DNA of 64,000 bases from Lonsdalea iberica (GTDB taxonomy: Bacteria; Pseudomonadota; Gammaproteobacteria; Enterobacterales; Enterobacteriaceae). Position numbers and translations under genes: made by a program. Location of the stretch: the NCBI RefSeq assembly GCF_002111585.1, contig NZ_LUTP01000011.1:1-64000 (forward strand). Direction: 5' to 3'. Positions 28,242 to 41,389 of the stretch are shown piece by piece (within the stretch, counting starts at the first letter, position 1; each line of letters opens with the position of its first letter). The notes beneath the pieces were generated by a model that made no database searches, had not been told where the DNA came from, and saw nothing but the letters and a program-made list of their open reading frames with translations.

Positions 28242-30401
28242 ATGAGTCGAGCCCCAGTGAACAAAAAAGAGGTGAACAGCCGACTTGACGCGGTGCGTGA
28301 GTACGGCATCGACGGCCCGTTGTCTGAAGACTCCGATTTGGAGAATCTGATCAAACTGGCCGCGAACGTATTCAACGTCCCCATCGTTGCTATCTCCATA
28401 CTGGATAAAGAGCGTCAACTTTTCGTGGCAAGCGTGGGTTGTTCCGTTTGCCAAGTGGATTGGGAAAACTCCTTTTGCAACTATGCCATCCATAAGAAAG
28501 GCATCTTAGTGGTGCCGGATGCGCGTCGGGATCCGCGGTTCAAAAATAACCCGTTAGTTACCGGCGACCCACACATCCGTTTTTATGCCGGCATACCGCT
28601 ACGAACGCCTCTTGGTCAAATTGTCGGCACGCTGAATGTTGTCGACCCCAAGCCGCGTATCGGCTTGAGTGCGCGCGATGCTCACAACATGCAGGACCTG
28701 TCTACGTTGGTCATGGATAAGCTGGAATTGCGGCGTCTTAATGTGGCCAGAAAAACGGACCAGGCAGGCTTCGAGCGGGTGGCCCGGCTTTCCCCTGACG
28801 CCATTTTGTGTGTGAATCACCAAGGCATTATCACTTTCTGGAATGAGGCCGCCGAAAATCTGTTGGAATATTCCAGAGAGCAGATAGTGGGGCAGCATAT
28901 CAGCAGCGTCGTGCCGGATATGTTTGTTGTGCAGTTGCACCATTTGTCTACTGATGAAACGGCGCGGTCGAAGGGCAGCCGAATCGAGCTGGATGCTGCG
29001 ACTCAAAGCGGCGCGTTGCTGCCCGTCGAGCTGTCTGTGGGGGTGTGGCAACAAGCTGAGGGAGACAGTTACAGCCTGATTTTGCGCGATACCTCTGAAC
29101 GCAAGCGTTACCAAGAAAGACTGTTCTTACAGGCGCACCGGGATCCTCTTACGGGACTCATCAACCGCACGCTGTTGGCGACCTCGCTGAATCAGCTTCT
29201 GAAGCAGCATCCCTCTGGTTGCCTCATGATCGTCGACCTGGATGGCTTTAAAGATATCAATGACAGTCTGGGGCATGCGAGCGGAGATGAAATTCTGGTC
29301 AGTGTGACGCAAAAACTGTTGGCCAACGTCAGACAAGGCGATTTGGTGGCGCGAATGGGCGGCGATGAATTCGCGATATTACTTCCTCAGTTGGAAGACC
29401 TCCTGGTGGCGGAAAAAATGGCCCGGCGCATCAATCATGATATTTCTCAAACGGTTGTCGTCGGGGACAAGCAAGTGAATACCAGCGCCAGCATCGGGCT
29501 AGTGATGTTTCGTTCTCAGGGTGTTACGACTCAGGAGCTATTGACCAGTGCAGATTTGGCCCTCTATCAGGCAAAAGCCGATGGACGCAACTGCTACCGT
29601 TTCTTTACGCGCGAACTGCGCGAAATTTTTCAGGCCAAACATGCGTTTCAACTGGAATTCATTCGTGCTTATGAAAAAAATGAATTTGAGGTGTTCTATC
29701 AGCCTCAGGTGAATTTGATGAACAATGAGATCGTCGGCGCCGAAGCGCTGCTGCGCTGGCAGCATCCTTATAAAGGACTGCTGGCGCCAGCCGCTTTCTT
29801 GACTGCGTTGGAAAAGGGCCCCTGGGCTGAGCGCATCGGGGATTGGGTGGTGCAAGAGGCCTGTCAGCAGGCCGCGGAATGGCGGAATGCGGGGGCGAAA
29901 AATTTTCGCATCAGCATCAACTTGTTCACGGCCCAGTTCCGCTCGGGTATGTTGTCGCAGAAAATCAGGACCGTGCTGGAAAAAACCGGGTTGCCTCCGA
30001 GCGCATTGGAGCTAGAGATCACCGAAAACATCATCATCCGATACGATGAGAATATGCTCAGCCCTCTTAATGAGTTACGCAGCGAGGGTATTAGCATCGC
30101 CTTTGACGATTACGGCACCGGATACGCGTCGTTGAGTATGCTGAAGAACTATCCGGTGACCCGCCTGAAGATCGATCAGACATTCGTGCGGGCCATGTGC
30201 GAGTCTCCGCCGGATGCGGCCATCGTGAGGGCGATTCTGTATCTGGGAAAAAGTTTCAGCCTGGATGTTATTGCTGAAGGTGTGGAAACGCAGGAGCAGT
30301 GCGAACGACTGAGAAATAAGGGATGCGAGCAGGCGCAGGGATATCTGTTTGGCCGTCCGATGCCAGCCGCCGACTTTGCGCGCCAACTGGGCGTGGCGTA
30401 G
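28242..30401 (+). CDS. Cyclic-di-GMP enzyme with GAF, PAS, GGDEF and EAL domains
   Basis: A 719-aa cytosolic protein with no membrane segment. Order: GAF (about 25-165), PAS (about 175-290, with SPDAILCVNHQGIITFWNEAA), GGDEF (about 300-455) and EAL (about 470-715). The cyclase active site is intact (ARMGGDEFAIL). The phosphodiesterase residues also look intact: AEALLRW, ITENIII, FDDYGTGYASL, and AEGVETQEQ near the end. Both making and breaking of c-di-GMP are therefore possible. The ATG at 28242 follows AAGGGGA; an upstream in-frame ATG is less likely. It stands alone between icd and htpX. Confidence 0.93.
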   Translation: MSRAPVNKKEVNSRLDAVREYGIDGPLSEDSDLENLIKLAANVFNVPIVAISILDKERQLFVASVGCSVCQVDWENSFCNYAIHKKGILVVPDARRDPRFKNNPLVTGDPHIRFYAGIPLRTPLGQIVGTLNVVDPKPRIGLSARDAHNMQDLSTLVMDKLELRRLNVARKTDQAGFERVARLSPDAILCVNHQGIITFWNEAAENLLEYSREQIVGQHISSVVPDMFVVQLHHLSTDETARSKGSRIELDAATQSGALLPVELSVGVWQQAEGDSYSLILRDTSERKRYQERLFLQAHRDPLTGLINRTLLATSLNQLLKQHPSGCLMIVDLDGFKDINDSLGHASGDEILVSVTQKLLANVRQGDLVARMGGDEFAILLPQLEDLLVAEKMARRINHDISQTVVVGDKQVNTSASIGLVMFRSQGVTTQELLTSADLALYQAKADGRNCYRFFTRELREIFQAKHAFQLEFIRAYEKNEFEVFYQPQVNLMNNEIVGAEALLRWQHPYKGLLAPAAFLTALEKGPWAERIGDWVVQEACQQAAEWRNAGAKNFRISINLFTAQFRSGMLSQKIRTVLEKTGLPPSALELEITENIIIRYDENMLSPLNELRSEGISIAFDDYGTGYASLSMLKNYPVTRLKIDQTFVRAMCESPPDAAIVRAILYLGKSFSLDVIAEGVETQEQCERLRNKGCEQAQGYLFGRPMPAADFARQLGVA

Positions 30402-30684
30402 TTCTGATTGGCTTATCAATAAGTCATCGCAGTATGGGTCAAAGGCACGCGGGGGGAGATAAAGAGAGCGTGATGTTCCCGGTAACGCCTGACATCATTC
30501 GTCAGACGGCTTGCGGATGATATTTATACCGTGTGCGGGGACCTTGAGCCGGCGGCTACCCCTGTTACACGCGTCACTGTTTTGCGTCACGTGCCTATTT
30601 TCGGCGGATGGATGCGCTTTTACGCGATGCCGAGAGGCGAGAACGTAAAGTTATGTTGATTCGGTTACTTGGATGTTAAGACTG

Positions 30685-30710
30685 CTTGAAAAAGCCATTC
30701 CAGCCCATAC
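30685..30710 (+). promoter_or_regulatory. Candidate sigma-32 heat-shock promoter of htpX
   Basis: CTTGAA (30685-30690) and CCCATAC (30704-30710) are separated by 13 bases, matching the sigma-32 pattern CTTGAA-N13-17-CCCCAT. htpX is a known heat-shock gene in E. coli. Confidence 0.6.
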
Positions 30711-30766
30711 CATATAGGCATTGCATCCCAATTGTAGTTTTGCCTGAGAGAGGAAATCAGACTTAT

Positions 30767-31648
30767 ATGATGCGTATTGCACTTTTCCTAATCACCAACC
30801 TGGCGGTGATGTTGGTTTTTGGGCTAGTACTTAGCCTGACAGGCATTCGGCCCAGCAGTACTTACGGCTTGATGGTCATGGCCGGTCTGTTTGGCTTTGG
30901 CGGGGCGATCGTTTCATTGCTGATGTCAAAATGGATGGCGTTGCGCTCCGTCGGTGGAGAAGTTATTGAGCAGCCACGTAACGAAACCGAGCGTTGGTTA
31001 GTTGAAACGGTGCGGGCGCAATCTCAGCAGGTAGGGATCGCCATGCCGCAGGTAGCAATCTACCAGGCGCCGGATATCAATGCCTTCGCTACCGGCGCTC
31101 GTCGGAATTCGTCTTTGGTGGCTGTGAGCTCTGGGTTGCTACAGAATATGAGCCGCGATGAGGCGGAAGCGGTTATCGCTCACGAAATTAGCCATGTGGC
31201 TAATGGCGATATGGTGACCATGACCCTGATTCAGGGCGTCGTTAACACCTTCGTGATATTTATATCGCGTCTGCTTGCCCAAGTTGCGTCAGGCTTTCTG
31301 TCTGGTAATCGCGATGATAGCGAGAACAGCAACGGCAACCCGCTGATCTATTTCGCCGTGGCGACCGTGCTGGAATTGGTTTTTGGTATTTTGGCCAGCA
31401 TCATCACAATGTGGTTCTCTCGCTACCGGGAATTCCATGCGGATGCCGGGTCCGCCAAGCTGGTAGGTCGGGAGAAGATGATTGCGGCGTTGCAGCGGCT
31501 GAAAACCAGCTATGAGCCTCAGGAAGAAAGCAGCATGATGGCGTTTTGCATTAACGGCAAGTCGAAGTCATTCAGCGAATTGTTCCTGTCGCATCCTCCG
31601 CTGGACAAACGTATTGAGGCGCTGCGCAGCGGAGCTTACTTAAAATAA
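30767..31648 (+). CDS. htpX: Membrane zinc metalloprotease HtpX
   Basis: Inner-membrane M48 protease that works with FtsH in membrane protein quality control. 293 aa from the ATG at 30767, the E. coli length. Two N-terminal TM segments lie at about 4-25 and 34-55. The zinc motif is H139-E140-x2-H143 ([11 protein letters not shown]), and the third ligand lies in [14 protein letters not shown]. Two further hydrophobic stretches follow the active site. In E. coli it adjoins prc; here about 17.7 kb separates them. Confidence 0.97.
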   Translation: MMRIALFLITNLAVMLVFGLVLSLTGIRPSSTYGLMVMAGLFGFGGAIVSLLMSKWMALRSVGGEVIEQPRNETERWLVETVRAQSQQVGIAMPQVAIYQAPDINAFATGARRNSSLVAVSSGLLQNMSRDEAEAVIAHEISHVANGDMVTMTLIQGVVNTFVIFISRLLAQVASGFLSGNRDDSENSNGNPLIYFAVATVLELVFGILASIITMWFSRYREFHADAGSAKLVGREKMIAALQRLKTSYEPQEESSMMAFCINGKSKSFSELFLSHPPLDKRIEALRSGAYLK

Positions 31649-31671
31649 TGCCTGCTTGACTGGAATCTTGA

Positions 31672-31699
31672 GCAAAGGCCCTGCGGGGCCTTTGCTGTT
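31672..31699 (+). terminator. Terminator after htpX
   Basis: GCAAAGGCCC and GGGCCTTTGC form a strong stem with a small loop, followed by TGTTTG. Confidence 0.8.
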
Positions 31700-31890
31700 T
31701 GTGCGGCACCGCGCAGATACGTTTTTCTCTCCTGAGCGCAGATTGCCTAACTCCAGGGATAAATATGTGTCGCTAATCATTTGAGAGATAAATTATCGTG
31801 CCGTTATCGAATTGCGTGGGAGCTCAGTGGTAAAATGCGCCTTTAGTCAAAGTTTCCTAGGTTTCAAGCATAAGTGGGGCGGTATCAAAT

Positions 31891-32142
31891 ATGTTAGAAA
31901 TGGTTTTGGTTGTGCTGATTGTTATGCTGGCGCTGGTGGTGTGGTTCTTTGCGAATCGCGCGAGCGTGCGGGCAAATGAGCAGATTAAACTCCTACAGGA
32001 AATCGTCAAACAGCAAAAAAAGCAGCTCGCTTTGATGCAAACCCTCATTCCTGTATCACCTAGCGCCGAGCCTGAGCCAGAAGCCAAACTGAAAAACGAC
32101 GATACTGACGTTTACTTCAGAAATGTTATCCCCGAGCGTTGA
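31891..32142 (+). CDS. yebO: YebO family small membrane protein
   Basis: 83 aa with one N-terminal membrane helix (VLVVLIVMLALVVWFFANRAS), then a basic and coiled-coil-like stretch (NEQIKLLQEIVKQQKKQ) and an acidic tail. It matches E. coli YebO in layout and in the FFxNRAS-R-NEQI block. Function unknown. In E. coli yebO is followed by mgrB; no MgrB-like frame is seen here. Confidence 0.85.
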   Translation: MLEMVLVVLIVMLALVVWFFANRASVRANEQIKLLQEIVKQQKKQLALMQTLIPVSPSAEPEPEAKLKNDDTDVYFRNVIPER

Positions 32143-32505
32143 TTATTGGTGTGTCATCGGCTTTCCGACGTTCAAAGTAGGAGGGGCAGCCTTTGATTTG
32201 TCTTTTTATCGCTTGAAAAAAATCAAGAATCTCGGTGATACCATCGTGCTGCCTACTTATTCTTCTTACCCTCTCATCCTACCGATTACACCCCTGTTTT
32301 ATCAGCCCATTTCCTGCCGCGGGTGGCATGTGCGGGGCCATGATGGTAATCTACGCCGTCAGATTAGTCGGGTTTGCTGCGAACATCGTTAACCAATGTT
32401 GCCGCCTTTGTTATCCCGCTATGAATCACTGTCGTGGCAGCGTTTTAACAATTGTGGGTTAAACACGCGGCTGACAACTGAAATAAACACAATTATCTTT
32501 TGTAT
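32143..32505. other. Intergenic region between yebO and thrS
   Basis: Holds the thrS promoter and the upper part of its leader. Small open frames here have no ribosome-binding site or similarity. No mgrB, yobH or kdgR was found. Confidence 0.5.
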
Positions 32506-32526
32506 GTGATCTTGCGTGTGGGTCAC
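32506..32526 (+). promoter_or_regulatory. thrS translational operator (anticodon-like hairpin)
   Basis: GTGATC and GGGTCAC close a stem whose loop contains CGT, mimicking the tRNA-Thr anticodon arm. The following CACTGCAAATAAGG up to the ATG closely matches the E. coli thrS leader, where threonyl-tRNA synthetase binds and blocks its own translation. Confidence 0.75.
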
Positions 32527-32548
32527 CACTGCAAATAAGGGAATTATC

Positions 32549-34477
32549 ATGCCTGTTATTACGCTTCCCGACGGCAGCCAGCGTCATTATGACCACGCCG
32601 TCTCTCCTCTTGATGTCGCCCTCGATATCGGTCCGGGTCTGGCCAAAGCCTGTATCGCCGGCCGAGTTAACGGCGAGCTGACCGATGCGACGGATCTGAT
32701 TGAATCTGATGCGCAACTGGCGATCATCACGGCAAAGGATGAAGCGGGTCTTGAAATTATTCGACACTCCTGCGCGCATTTGCTGGGACACGCGATCAAA
32801 CAGCTTTGGCCAGACACCAAAATGGCTATCGGTCCGGTGATTGACAACGGTTTCTATTACGATGTCGATCTGGATCACACGCTGACGCAGGAAGACGTGG
32901 AGCTGCTCGAAAAGCGGATGCACGAGCTGTCCAATAAAGACTACGACGTTATCAAAAAGAGTGCGAGCTGGCAGGAAGCGCGAGATACTTTCGTCTCTCG
33001 CGACGAAATCTATAAAGTCGCCATTCTGGATGAAAACATCAGCCATGACGACCGTCCGGGCCTATATCATCATGAAGAATACGTTGATATGTGTCGTGGG
33101 CCGCACGTTCCCAATATGCGTTTCTGCCACCACTTCAAACTGCAGAAAACCTCGGGCGCGTATTGGCGTGGCGATAGCAACAATAAAATGCTGCAGCGCA
33201 TTTATGGCACTGCCTGGGCAGATAAAAAACAGCTGAATGCGTATCTGCAGCGGTTGGAAGAAGCCGCCAAGCGCGACCATCGTAAGATCGGTAAGCAGCT
33301 CGACCTGTATCACATGCAGGAAGAAGCGCCGGGTATGGTGTTCTGGCACAACGACGGGTGGACCGTTTTCCGCGAGTTGGAAGCGTTTGTTCGTCTTAAG
33401 CTGAAAGAGTACCAGTATCAGGAAGTGAAAGGTCCGTTCATGATGGACCGCGTGCTGTGGGAAAAAACCGGGCACTGGGACAACTATAAAGACGCGATGT
33501 TTACCACCTCGTCTGAAAACCGTGAATACTGCATTAAGCCGATGAACTGCCCGGGTCATGTACAGATCTTCAATCAGGGATTGAAATCTTACCGCGACCT
33601 GCCGCTGCGTATGGCTGAGTTCGGTAGCTGCCATCGTAACGAGCCTTCGGGATCCCTGCATGGCCTGATGCGCGTTCGCGGATTTACACAGGATGATGCC
33701 CATATCTTCTGCACGGAAGATCAGGTTCGTTCTGAAGTGAATAATTGCATTAAAATGGTTTATGACACGTATAGCACTTTCGGTTTTGAAAAAATCGAGG
33801 TGAAACTGTCAACTCGTCCGGAAAAACGTATCGGCTCAGATGAAACGTGGACCCGTGCGGAAGAGGATCTGGCGGCGGCGCTGGCTGAAAACGATATTCC
33901 ATTTGAATATCAGCCGGGAGAAGGGGCCTTTTATGGTCCGAAAATCGAGTTTACCTTACATGACTGCCTGGATCGTGCGTGGCAGTGTGGTACTGTACAG
34001 CTCGACTTTTCATTGCCGAACCGTCTAAGTGCGTCTTACGTTGGCGAAAACAACGAACGCCAGGTCCCGGTAATGATTCACCGGGCTATACTAGGCTCTA
34101 TGGAGCGCTTTATCGGTATTCTTACCGAAGAGTTTGCGGGATTCTTCCCAACCTGGTTAGCTCCGGTACAGGTGGTGATTATGAATATCACCGACAGTCA
34201 GTCTGATTATGTCAGCGAATTGACCCAAAAACTGCAAGAAGCGGGCATTCGCGTTAAAGCAGACTTGAGAAATGAGAAGATTGGCTTTAAAATCCGCGAG
34301 CACACATTGCGGCGTGTTCCCTATATGTTGGTCTGTGGCGATAAAGAAGTGGAGGCAGGTAAAGTTGCTGTCCGCACGCGCCGCGGCAAAGATTTGGGGA
34401 GTCTGGATGTCAGCGAAGTTATCAGTAAGCTGCAACATGAGATTCGCAGCCGTAGTCTTCATCAATTGGAGGAATAA
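32549..34477 (+). CDS. thrS: Threonyl-tRNA synthetase
   Basis: Class II synthetase, 642 aa as in E. coli. An N-terminal TGS domain (about 1-62) is followed by the editing domain with [16 protein letters not shown]. The catalytic core includes [10 protein letters not shown] (zinc Cys), [28 protein letters not shown] (motif 2) and motif 3 [15 protein letters not shown]. The C-terminal anticodon domain is complete. The ATG at 32549 is chosen from the conserved MPVITLPDG start. infC starts three bases after the stop. Confidence 0.98.
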   Translation: MPVITLPDGSQRHYDHAVSPLDVALDIGPGLAKACIAGRVNGELTDATDLIESDAQLAIITAKDEAGLEIIRHSCAHLLGHAIKQLWPDTKMAIGPVIDNGFYYDVDLDHTLTQEDVELLEKRMHELSNKDYDVIKKSASWQEARDTFVSRDEIYKVAILDENISHDDRPGLYHHEEYVDMCRGPHVPNMRFCHHFKLQKTSGAYWRGDSNNKMLQRIYGTAWADKKQLNAYLQRLEEAAKRDHRKIGKQLDLYHMQEEAPGMVFWHNDGWTVFRELEAFVRLKLKEYQYQEVKGPFMMDRVLWEKTGHWDNYKDAMFTTSSENREYCIKPMNCPGHVQIFNQGLKSYRDLPLRMAEFGSCHRNEPSGSLHGLMRVRGFTQDDAHIFCTEDQVRSEVNNCIKMVYDTYSTFGFEKIEVKLSTRPEKRIGSDETWTRAEEDLAAALAENDIPFEYQPGEGAFYGPKIEFTLHDCLDRAWQCGTVQLDFSLPNRLSASYVGENNERQVPVMIHRAILGSMERFIGILTEEFAGFFPTWLAPVQVVIMNITDSQSDYVSELTQKLQEAGIRVKADLRNEKIGFKIREHTLRRVPYMLVCGDKEVEAGKVAVRTRRGKDLGSLDVSEVISKLQHEIRSRSLHQLEE

Positions 34478-35023
<546 letters not shown>

Positions 35024-35098
35024 GGCATTCAAGTAATCGAGTCCGCGTTATGCTCGCGTAGCGCGGTTTCGTTCGCCTTATCTGATTCGTTTTATTAA

Positions 35099-35317
<219 letters not shown>

Positions 35318-35339
35318 GTTATTTTTTCATTCAGAATAA

Positions 35340-35714
<375 letters not shown>

Positions 35715-35723
35715 GCCGGTTAG

Positions 35724-35750
35724 AAGAGGGAGCTTGCTCCCTCTTTTGAT
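35724..35750 (+). terminator. Terminator after rplT
   Basis: AAGAGGGAGC and GCTCCCTCTT form a 10-bp stem with a two-base loop, followed by TTGATTTTT. Confidence 0.85.
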
Positions 35751-35851
35751 TTTTAGCGCACAAGCCTTGGAAATGATCCTTCATGAACTTTGGATCGTTG
35801 AACGCAGCGCTCAGCCCCCTCTGAAATAAATTACGACAAGGTAACGCAAGT

Positions 35852-35896
35852 ATGAAAACTGCTATTTTCCGTTTCTTTTTTTACTTTAGCGCCTGA
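35852..35896 (+). CDS. pheM: pheST leader peptide PheM
   Basis: A 14-aa peptide, [14 protein letters not shown], with five phenylalanines. E. coli PheM ([14 protein letters not shown]) is nearly identical. Ribosome stalling on the Phe codons when charged tRNA-Phe is scarce controls attenuation of pheST. It is too short for routine gene finders. Confidence 0.95.
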   Translation: [14 protein letters not shown]

Positions 35897-35898
35897 AC

Positions 35899-37060
<1,162 letters not shown>

Positions 37061-37075
37061 GGCGGGAACAGCATT

Positions 37076-39463
37076 ATGAAATTCAGTGAACTCTGGTTAC
37101 GGGAATGGGTTAACCCAGCTATCAGCAGCGAAGCCTTATCTGAACAAATTACGATGGCCGGTCTGGAAGTCGACGGCGTAGAACCTGCCGCGGGTGCGTT
37201 TAACGGTGTGTTTGTGGGTGAAGTGGTCGAGTGCGCACAGCATCCTAATGCTGACAAACTGCGCGTCACCAAAGTGAATGTCGGCGGCGAACGCCTGCTG
37301 GATATCGTCTGTGGCGCGCCTAACTGCCGAAAAGGTCTAAAAGTTGCGGTTGCGACCATTGGTGCGGTATTGCCGGGCGATTTCAAGATAAAAGCCGCCA
37401 AGCTTCGTGGTGAACCGTCTGAAGGAATGCTGTGCTCCTTTTCCGAATTGGGGATTGCCGACGACCATAACGGGATTCTGGAACTGCCTGCTGATGCGCC
37501 GATAGGGGCCGACCTGCGCGAGTATCTGAAGCTGGATGACAACATCATCGAGATCAGCGTAACGCCTAACCGTGCCGATTGTCTAAGCCTGCAGGGCGTC
37601 GCGCGTGACGTCGCCGTGTTGAATGGTGTTGCCTTCAACGCGCCGGAAATCACGTCCGTCGAGCCGACAATCACCGACACTTTCCCCATTAGTGTTGATG
37701 CCCCGGAAGCTTGTCCTCGTTACCTCGGCCGTGTGGTGAAAGGGATCAACGTGAAAGCGTCCACACCGCTATGGATGCGTGAAAAACTGCGTCGCTGCGG
37801 TATTCGCTCCATCGATCCGGTTGTCGATGTCACCAACTACGTTCTGTTGGAACTGGGCCAGCCGATGCATGCGTTTGATCTGGCCCGTCTTGATGGGAAG
37901 ATCACGGTGCGTACCGCTCAGGAAGGCGAAACGTTGCGTCTGTTGGACGGTAACGATGCGAAGTTGAACGCAGAAACACTGGTGATTGCCGATAGCAGCA
38001 AAGCGCTGGCAATGGCCGGTATTTTCGGTGGTGAACACTCGGGCGTGAGTGAAGAAACGCAGGACGTATTGCTGGAATGCGCCTTCTTCAATCCGTTAGC
38101 GATCACCGGTCGCGCGCGCCGCTACGGTTTGCATACGGATGCTTCTCACCGTTATGAGCGCGGCGTTGACCCAGAGCTGCAATCTCAAGCCATGGAACGC
38201 GCCACGCGTTTGCTGCTGGATATTTGCGGCGGTGAAGCCGGTCCGGTGGTGGATGTGACACACGATAAAAACCTGCCTGCCCGCGCCACGATTGCGCTGC
38301 GTCGTGAAAAATTAGATCGCCTGATCGGCCATCATATCGCTGACGACAAGGTGAGCGATATTCTCGAACGTCTGGGCTGTCAGGTAACGCGTATCGCCGA
38401 TGGCTGGCAAGCGACCGCGCCGAGCTGGCGTTTCGATATGGAAATTGAAGAGGATTTGGTCGAGGAAGTCGCTCGTATCTACGGCTACGACAATATTCCT
38501 AACGAGGCCGCGCTGGCACCGTTGAAAATGACGCGTCACCGTGAAGCTAACCTGTCTCTGAAACGCGTGAAGACTATGCTGGTGGACCACGGCTATCAGG
38601 AAGCAATTACCTACAGCTTTGTTGATCCTAAAATTCAGGCATTGGTTCATCCTGGCGAAGAAGCGCTGATTCTGCCTAGCCCGATCTCTGTTGATATGTC
38701 CGCTATGCGCCTGTCATTGTGGACAGGTTTGCTGGGCGCAGTGGTTTATAACCAGAATCGTCAACAAAGTCGTATCCGTATTTTTGAGAGCGGCTTGCGT
38801 TTTGTGCCTGATAGCGACGCGGAACAGGGTATCCGCCAGGAAATGATGTTAGCAGGCGTGATCACAGGTTCCCGATATGAAGAGCATTGGGACCTGGCAC
38901 GACAGCCAGTTGACTTCTATGATTTAAAAGGTGATTTTGAAGCCGTGCTGGCTTTGACGGGTAAACTTTCCGCCGTCGAGTTCAAGGCTGAAGCAAATCC
39001 TGCGCTGCACCCAGGCCAAAGCGCCGCGATCTATCTGGATGGGCAACACATTGGTTTCATTGGTGTTATTCATCCAGAGCTGGAACGAAAATTGGATTTG
39101 AACGGTCGGACCGTCGTATTTGAAGTGCTGTGGGACAAAATTTCGGACCGTGTCGTGCCCGAAGCGGCTGATGTTTCTCGCTTCCCGGCTAACCGTCGCG
39201 ATATCGCCGTTGTGGTCGCTGAAAACGTGCCCGCAGGAGATATTCTGGCTGAGTGCAAGAAAGTTGGCGCAAATCAGTTAGTTGGCGTAAACTTGTTTGA
39301 TGTGTACCGAGGCAAGGGCGTAGAGGACGGATATAAGAGTCTGGCTATTAGTCTGGTATTGCAGGATACCGCTCGTACACTGGCAGAAGAGGAAATTGCC
39401 GCCACAGTTGCGAAATGCGTGGCGGCACTGAAACAGCGATTCCAAGCATCCTTGAGGGATTAA
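37076..39463 (+). CDS. pheT: Phenylalanyl-tRNA synthetase beta subunit
   Basis: 795 aa, the E. coli length. An N-terminal tRNA-binding (EMAP-like) domain at about 40-150 is followed by the B3/B4 editing domain, B5 and a C-terminal ferredoxin-fold anticodon-binding domain (about 700-795, with [15 protein letters not shown]). Structural and editing subunit of the synthetase. The stop lies four bases before ihfA. Confidence 0.98.
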   Translation: MKFSELWLREWVNPAISSEALSEQITMAGLEVDGVEPAAGAFNGVFVGEVVECAQHPNADKLRVTKVNVGGERLLDIVCGAPNCRKGLKVAVATIGAVLPGDFKIKAAKLRGEPSEGMLCSFSELGIADDHNGILELPADAPIGADLREYLKLDDNIIEISVTPNRADCLSLQGVARDVAVLNGVAFNAPEITSVEPTITDTFPISVDAPEACPRYLGRVVKGINVKASTPLWMREKLRRCGIRSIDPVVDVTNYVLLELGQPMHAFDLARLDGKITVRTAQEGETLRLLDGNDAKLNAETLVIADSSKALAMAGIFGGEHSGVSEETQDVLLECAFFNPLAITGRARRYGLHTDASHRYERGVDPELQSQAMERATRLLLDICGGEAGPVVDVTHDKNLPARATIALRREKLDRLIGHHIADDKVSDILERLGCQVTRIADGWQATAPSWRFDMEIEEDLVEEVARIYGYDNIPNEAALAPLKMTRHREANLSLKRVKTMLVDHGYQEAITYSFVDPKIQALVHPGEEALILPSPISVDMSAMRLSLWTGLLGAVVYNQNRQQSRIRIFESGLRFVPDSDAEQGIRQEMMLAGVITGSRYEEHWDLARQPVDFYDLKGDFEAVLALTGKLSAVEFKAEANPALHPGQSAAIYLDGQHIGFIGVIHPELERKLDLNGRTVVFEVLWDKISDRVVPEAADVSRFPANRRDIAVVVAENVPAGDILAECKKVGANQLVGVNLFDVYRGKGVEDGYKSLAISLVLQDTARTLAEEEIAATVAKCVAALKQRFQASLRD

Positions 39464-39467
39464 ACCT

Positions 39468-39764
39468 ATGGCGCTTACAAAAGCTGAAATGTCAGAATAC
39501 CTGTTTGAAAAGCTTGGGCTGAGTAAACGGGATGCCAAAGAGCTAGTCGAGTTGTTTTTTGAAGAAGTTCGTCGAGCCTTGGAAAATGGCGAGCAAGTCA
39601 AATTGTCGGGGTTTGGCAATTTCGATCTGCGAGACAAAAACCAACGGCCGGGACGTAACCCAAAAACAGGCGAGGATATTCCGATTACGGCGCGCCGTGT
39701 GGTCACATTCCGTCCGGGGCAGAAGTTAAAAAGTCGGGTTGAGAATGCTTCACCTAAAGACTAA
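39468..39764 (+). CDS. ihfA: Integration host factor alpha subunit
   Basis: 98 aa (E. coli 99), a HU/IHF-fold DNA-bending protein that acts with IhfB. The DNA-binding arm includes [26 protein letters not shown] near the end of pheT provides the ribosome-binding site, so it is probably co-transcribed with pheST as well as having its own promoter. Confidence 0.98.
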   Translation: MALTKAEMSEYLFEKLGLSKRDAKELVELFFEEVRRALENGEQVKLSGFGNFDLRDKNQRPGRNPKTGEDIPITARRVVTFRPGQKLKSRVENASPKD

Positions 39765-39782
39765 GTAAGTTGTAAGTTAACG

Positions 39783-39808
39783 AAAAGGCCGCTTTAGCGG
39801 CCTTTTTC
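39783..39808 (+). terminator. Terminator after ihfA
   Basis: AAAGGCCGC and GCGGCCTTT around a TTTA loop, followed by TTCTTTT. The stem overlaps the end of the convergent gene at 39794. Confidence 0.9.
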
Positions 39809-40204
39809 TTTTGCGGAACTGTCTGAAAAGTCGTCCTGAAAATGCGGTGTATCGGCCTTGTCGGGCGTGGTTTTCGGTACCGGACGGCGACCGTCCCAAA
39901 GGTGCTGGAGGGCAAGCACGGGATGATGCAACAGCATTCTCGGTCCCGACCAACGCATGATAAGTTTCATCATTTCTCGTTTAGTCGATTGATAACAGTG
40001 GATTGGACACTGTTTGCAGGCCGGTTTTTCTTCCCCGTAATAACATTTGTTAAGACGATTTATCGCGTAGCGAAACAGCACCGTGTAGTGGTCGTCGCCA
40101 CCGGAAACGGGATGGGATTTCGCATACAGTCTGATCATCTGTTCGATAGTGCGAATCTCGCGCTGAATTCGTTTACCCGGAGGAGGGCGGCGCATCATAG
40201 TCAT
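39794..40204 (-). CDS. YgbA/NO-stimulated promoter family protein
   Basis: 136 aa. The core is REIRTIEQMIRLYAKSHP, then RYAINRLNKCYYGEEKPACKQCPIHCY and MRWSGPRMLLHHPVLAL. The cysteine pattern and YAxxRLxxC match Pfam YgbA_NO (E. coli ygbA is induced by nitric oxide through NsrR). Biochemical role unknown; the cysteines suggest metal or Fe-S binding. The C-terminal 35 residues are low-complexity. It lies after nadE, with the nadE terminator between them. No NsrR site was identified. Confidence 0.8.
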   Translation of the reverse strand: MTMMRRPPPGKRIQREIRTIEQMIRLYAKSHPVSGGDDHYTVLFRYAINRLNKCYYGEEKPACKQCPIHCYQSTKREMMKLIMRWSGPRMLLHHPVLALQHLWDGRRPVPKTTPDKADTPHFQDDFSDSSAKEKGR

Positions 40205-40274
40205 CTCACGTTAGTGCTTTGACTCACAGTGTAGTCGGAATTGTATGACTTGAAGCCTACGGTGCGCACAGATA

Positions 40275-40300
40275 AGAAAACGGCAGCCAAGCTGCCGTAA
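40275..40300 (-). terminator. Terminator after nadE
   Basis: On the reverse strand CGGCAGC-TTG-GCTGCCG is followed by TTTTCTTATC. Confidence 0.85.
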
Positions 40301-40343
40301 AGGTAAAGAGAGGACACGGGTTAGACTGCAGGTAAAACGCCTA

Positions 40344-41168
40344 TTATTTCCAGAAATCGTCGAATACGGTGATCGGCGGACGACGTTTATGCTCTGTTTT
40401 GCGGTACCAGTTCTCAATGACCGCTGCGTCGCGCTGATCGATATTTTTACCTTCCAGATAATCGTCGATGCTTTCGTAGGTGACGCCCAATGCAACCTCG
40501 TCCGGCAACGCGGGACGATCTTCTTCCAGATCCGCGGTAGGCGCTTTGGTATAGAGATGGGAAGGGCATCCAAGCCATTCAAGCAACGCCTTACCCTGAC
40601 GCTTGTTCAAGCGGAAGATAGGATTGATATCCGTGCCGCCATCGCCGTATTTGGTGAAGAAGCCGGTGACCGCTTCCGCGGCATGGTCTGTCCCCACGAC
40701 CAGTCCGGCATTCATTCCAGCGATGCTGTATTGCGCTTTCATACGCTCCCGCGCTTTTTCGTTACCCTTCACAAAATCAGAGAGCTCAATACCAAGTTCA
40801 CGGAGTGTGGCTTCGCTGGCATCAACGGCGGGTTTGATATTAACGGTCAAGACGCGATCCGGCTGGATAAACTGAATGGCATCCTGACAGTCCTGCTCAT
40901 CGGCCTGTACACCATAGGGGAGGCGAACGGCGATAAACTGATAGGCCGAGTTGCCGGTCTCTGCGCGGAGCTCGGTGATGGCCGTTTGGCAGACTTTGCC
41001 CGTCAGTGTGGAATCCTGTCCACCGCTGATGCCGAGCACCAGGCTTTTGACGAAAGGATGGGCCTTAAGATAATTCTTCAAAAAATCAACGCTGACCCGG
41101 ACTTCCTGGGCGGGGTCGATCGTGCTTTTGACGCCGAGTGCCTGAATGATGCTCTGCTGTAATGACAT
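40344..41168 (-). CDS. nadE: NH3-dependent NAD+ synthetase
   Basis: Last step of NAD synthesis: amidation of deamido-NAD with ammonia and ATP. 274 aa (E. coli 275). The PP-loop is [15 protein letters not shown] at about 44-58. Other conserved parts are [42 protein letters not shown]-like sequence and [14 protein letters not shown]. Divergent from osmE as in E. coli. Confidence 0.98.
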   Translation of the reverse strand: MSLQQSIIQALGVKSTIDPAQEVRVSVDFLKNYLKAHPFVKSLVLGISGGQDSTLTGKVCQTAITELRAETGNSAYQFIAVRLPYGVQADEQDCQDAIQFIQPDRVLTVNIKPAVDASEATLRELGIELSDFVKGNEKARERMKAQYSIAGMNAGLVVGTDHAAEAVTGFFTKYGDGGTDINPIFRLNKRQGKALLEWLGCPSHLYTKAPTADLEEDRPALPDEVALGVTYESIDDYLEGKNIDQRDAAVIENWYRKTEHKRRPPITVFDDFWK

Positions 41169-41389
41169 TTCGCCTCTCCTGAACCTATTGATACGGCAGC
41201 ATAATTAGAAGGATGACCTCAGTTTAACGTGACTTCTCATGGAGTAAAAGAAGAAGTGAGCAGGTTAGGGTTGCCCGGTGAGGGCTAATTTCTTGCCCAT
41301 TATCAGTTCATTAAAGCATTGACGTCGGGTTGAAAAACCGCCTTTTGCCATCTAGCCTTAATTTAACTAATACCAAAAGAGGTAATGCA

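Noticed and set aside
32123-32462. Frames of 75-89 codons between yebO and thrS considered as possible mgrB or yobH
   Set aside because: The translations lack the MgrB pattern (single membrane helix with the CDQD motif), and the frames overlap the thrS leader.
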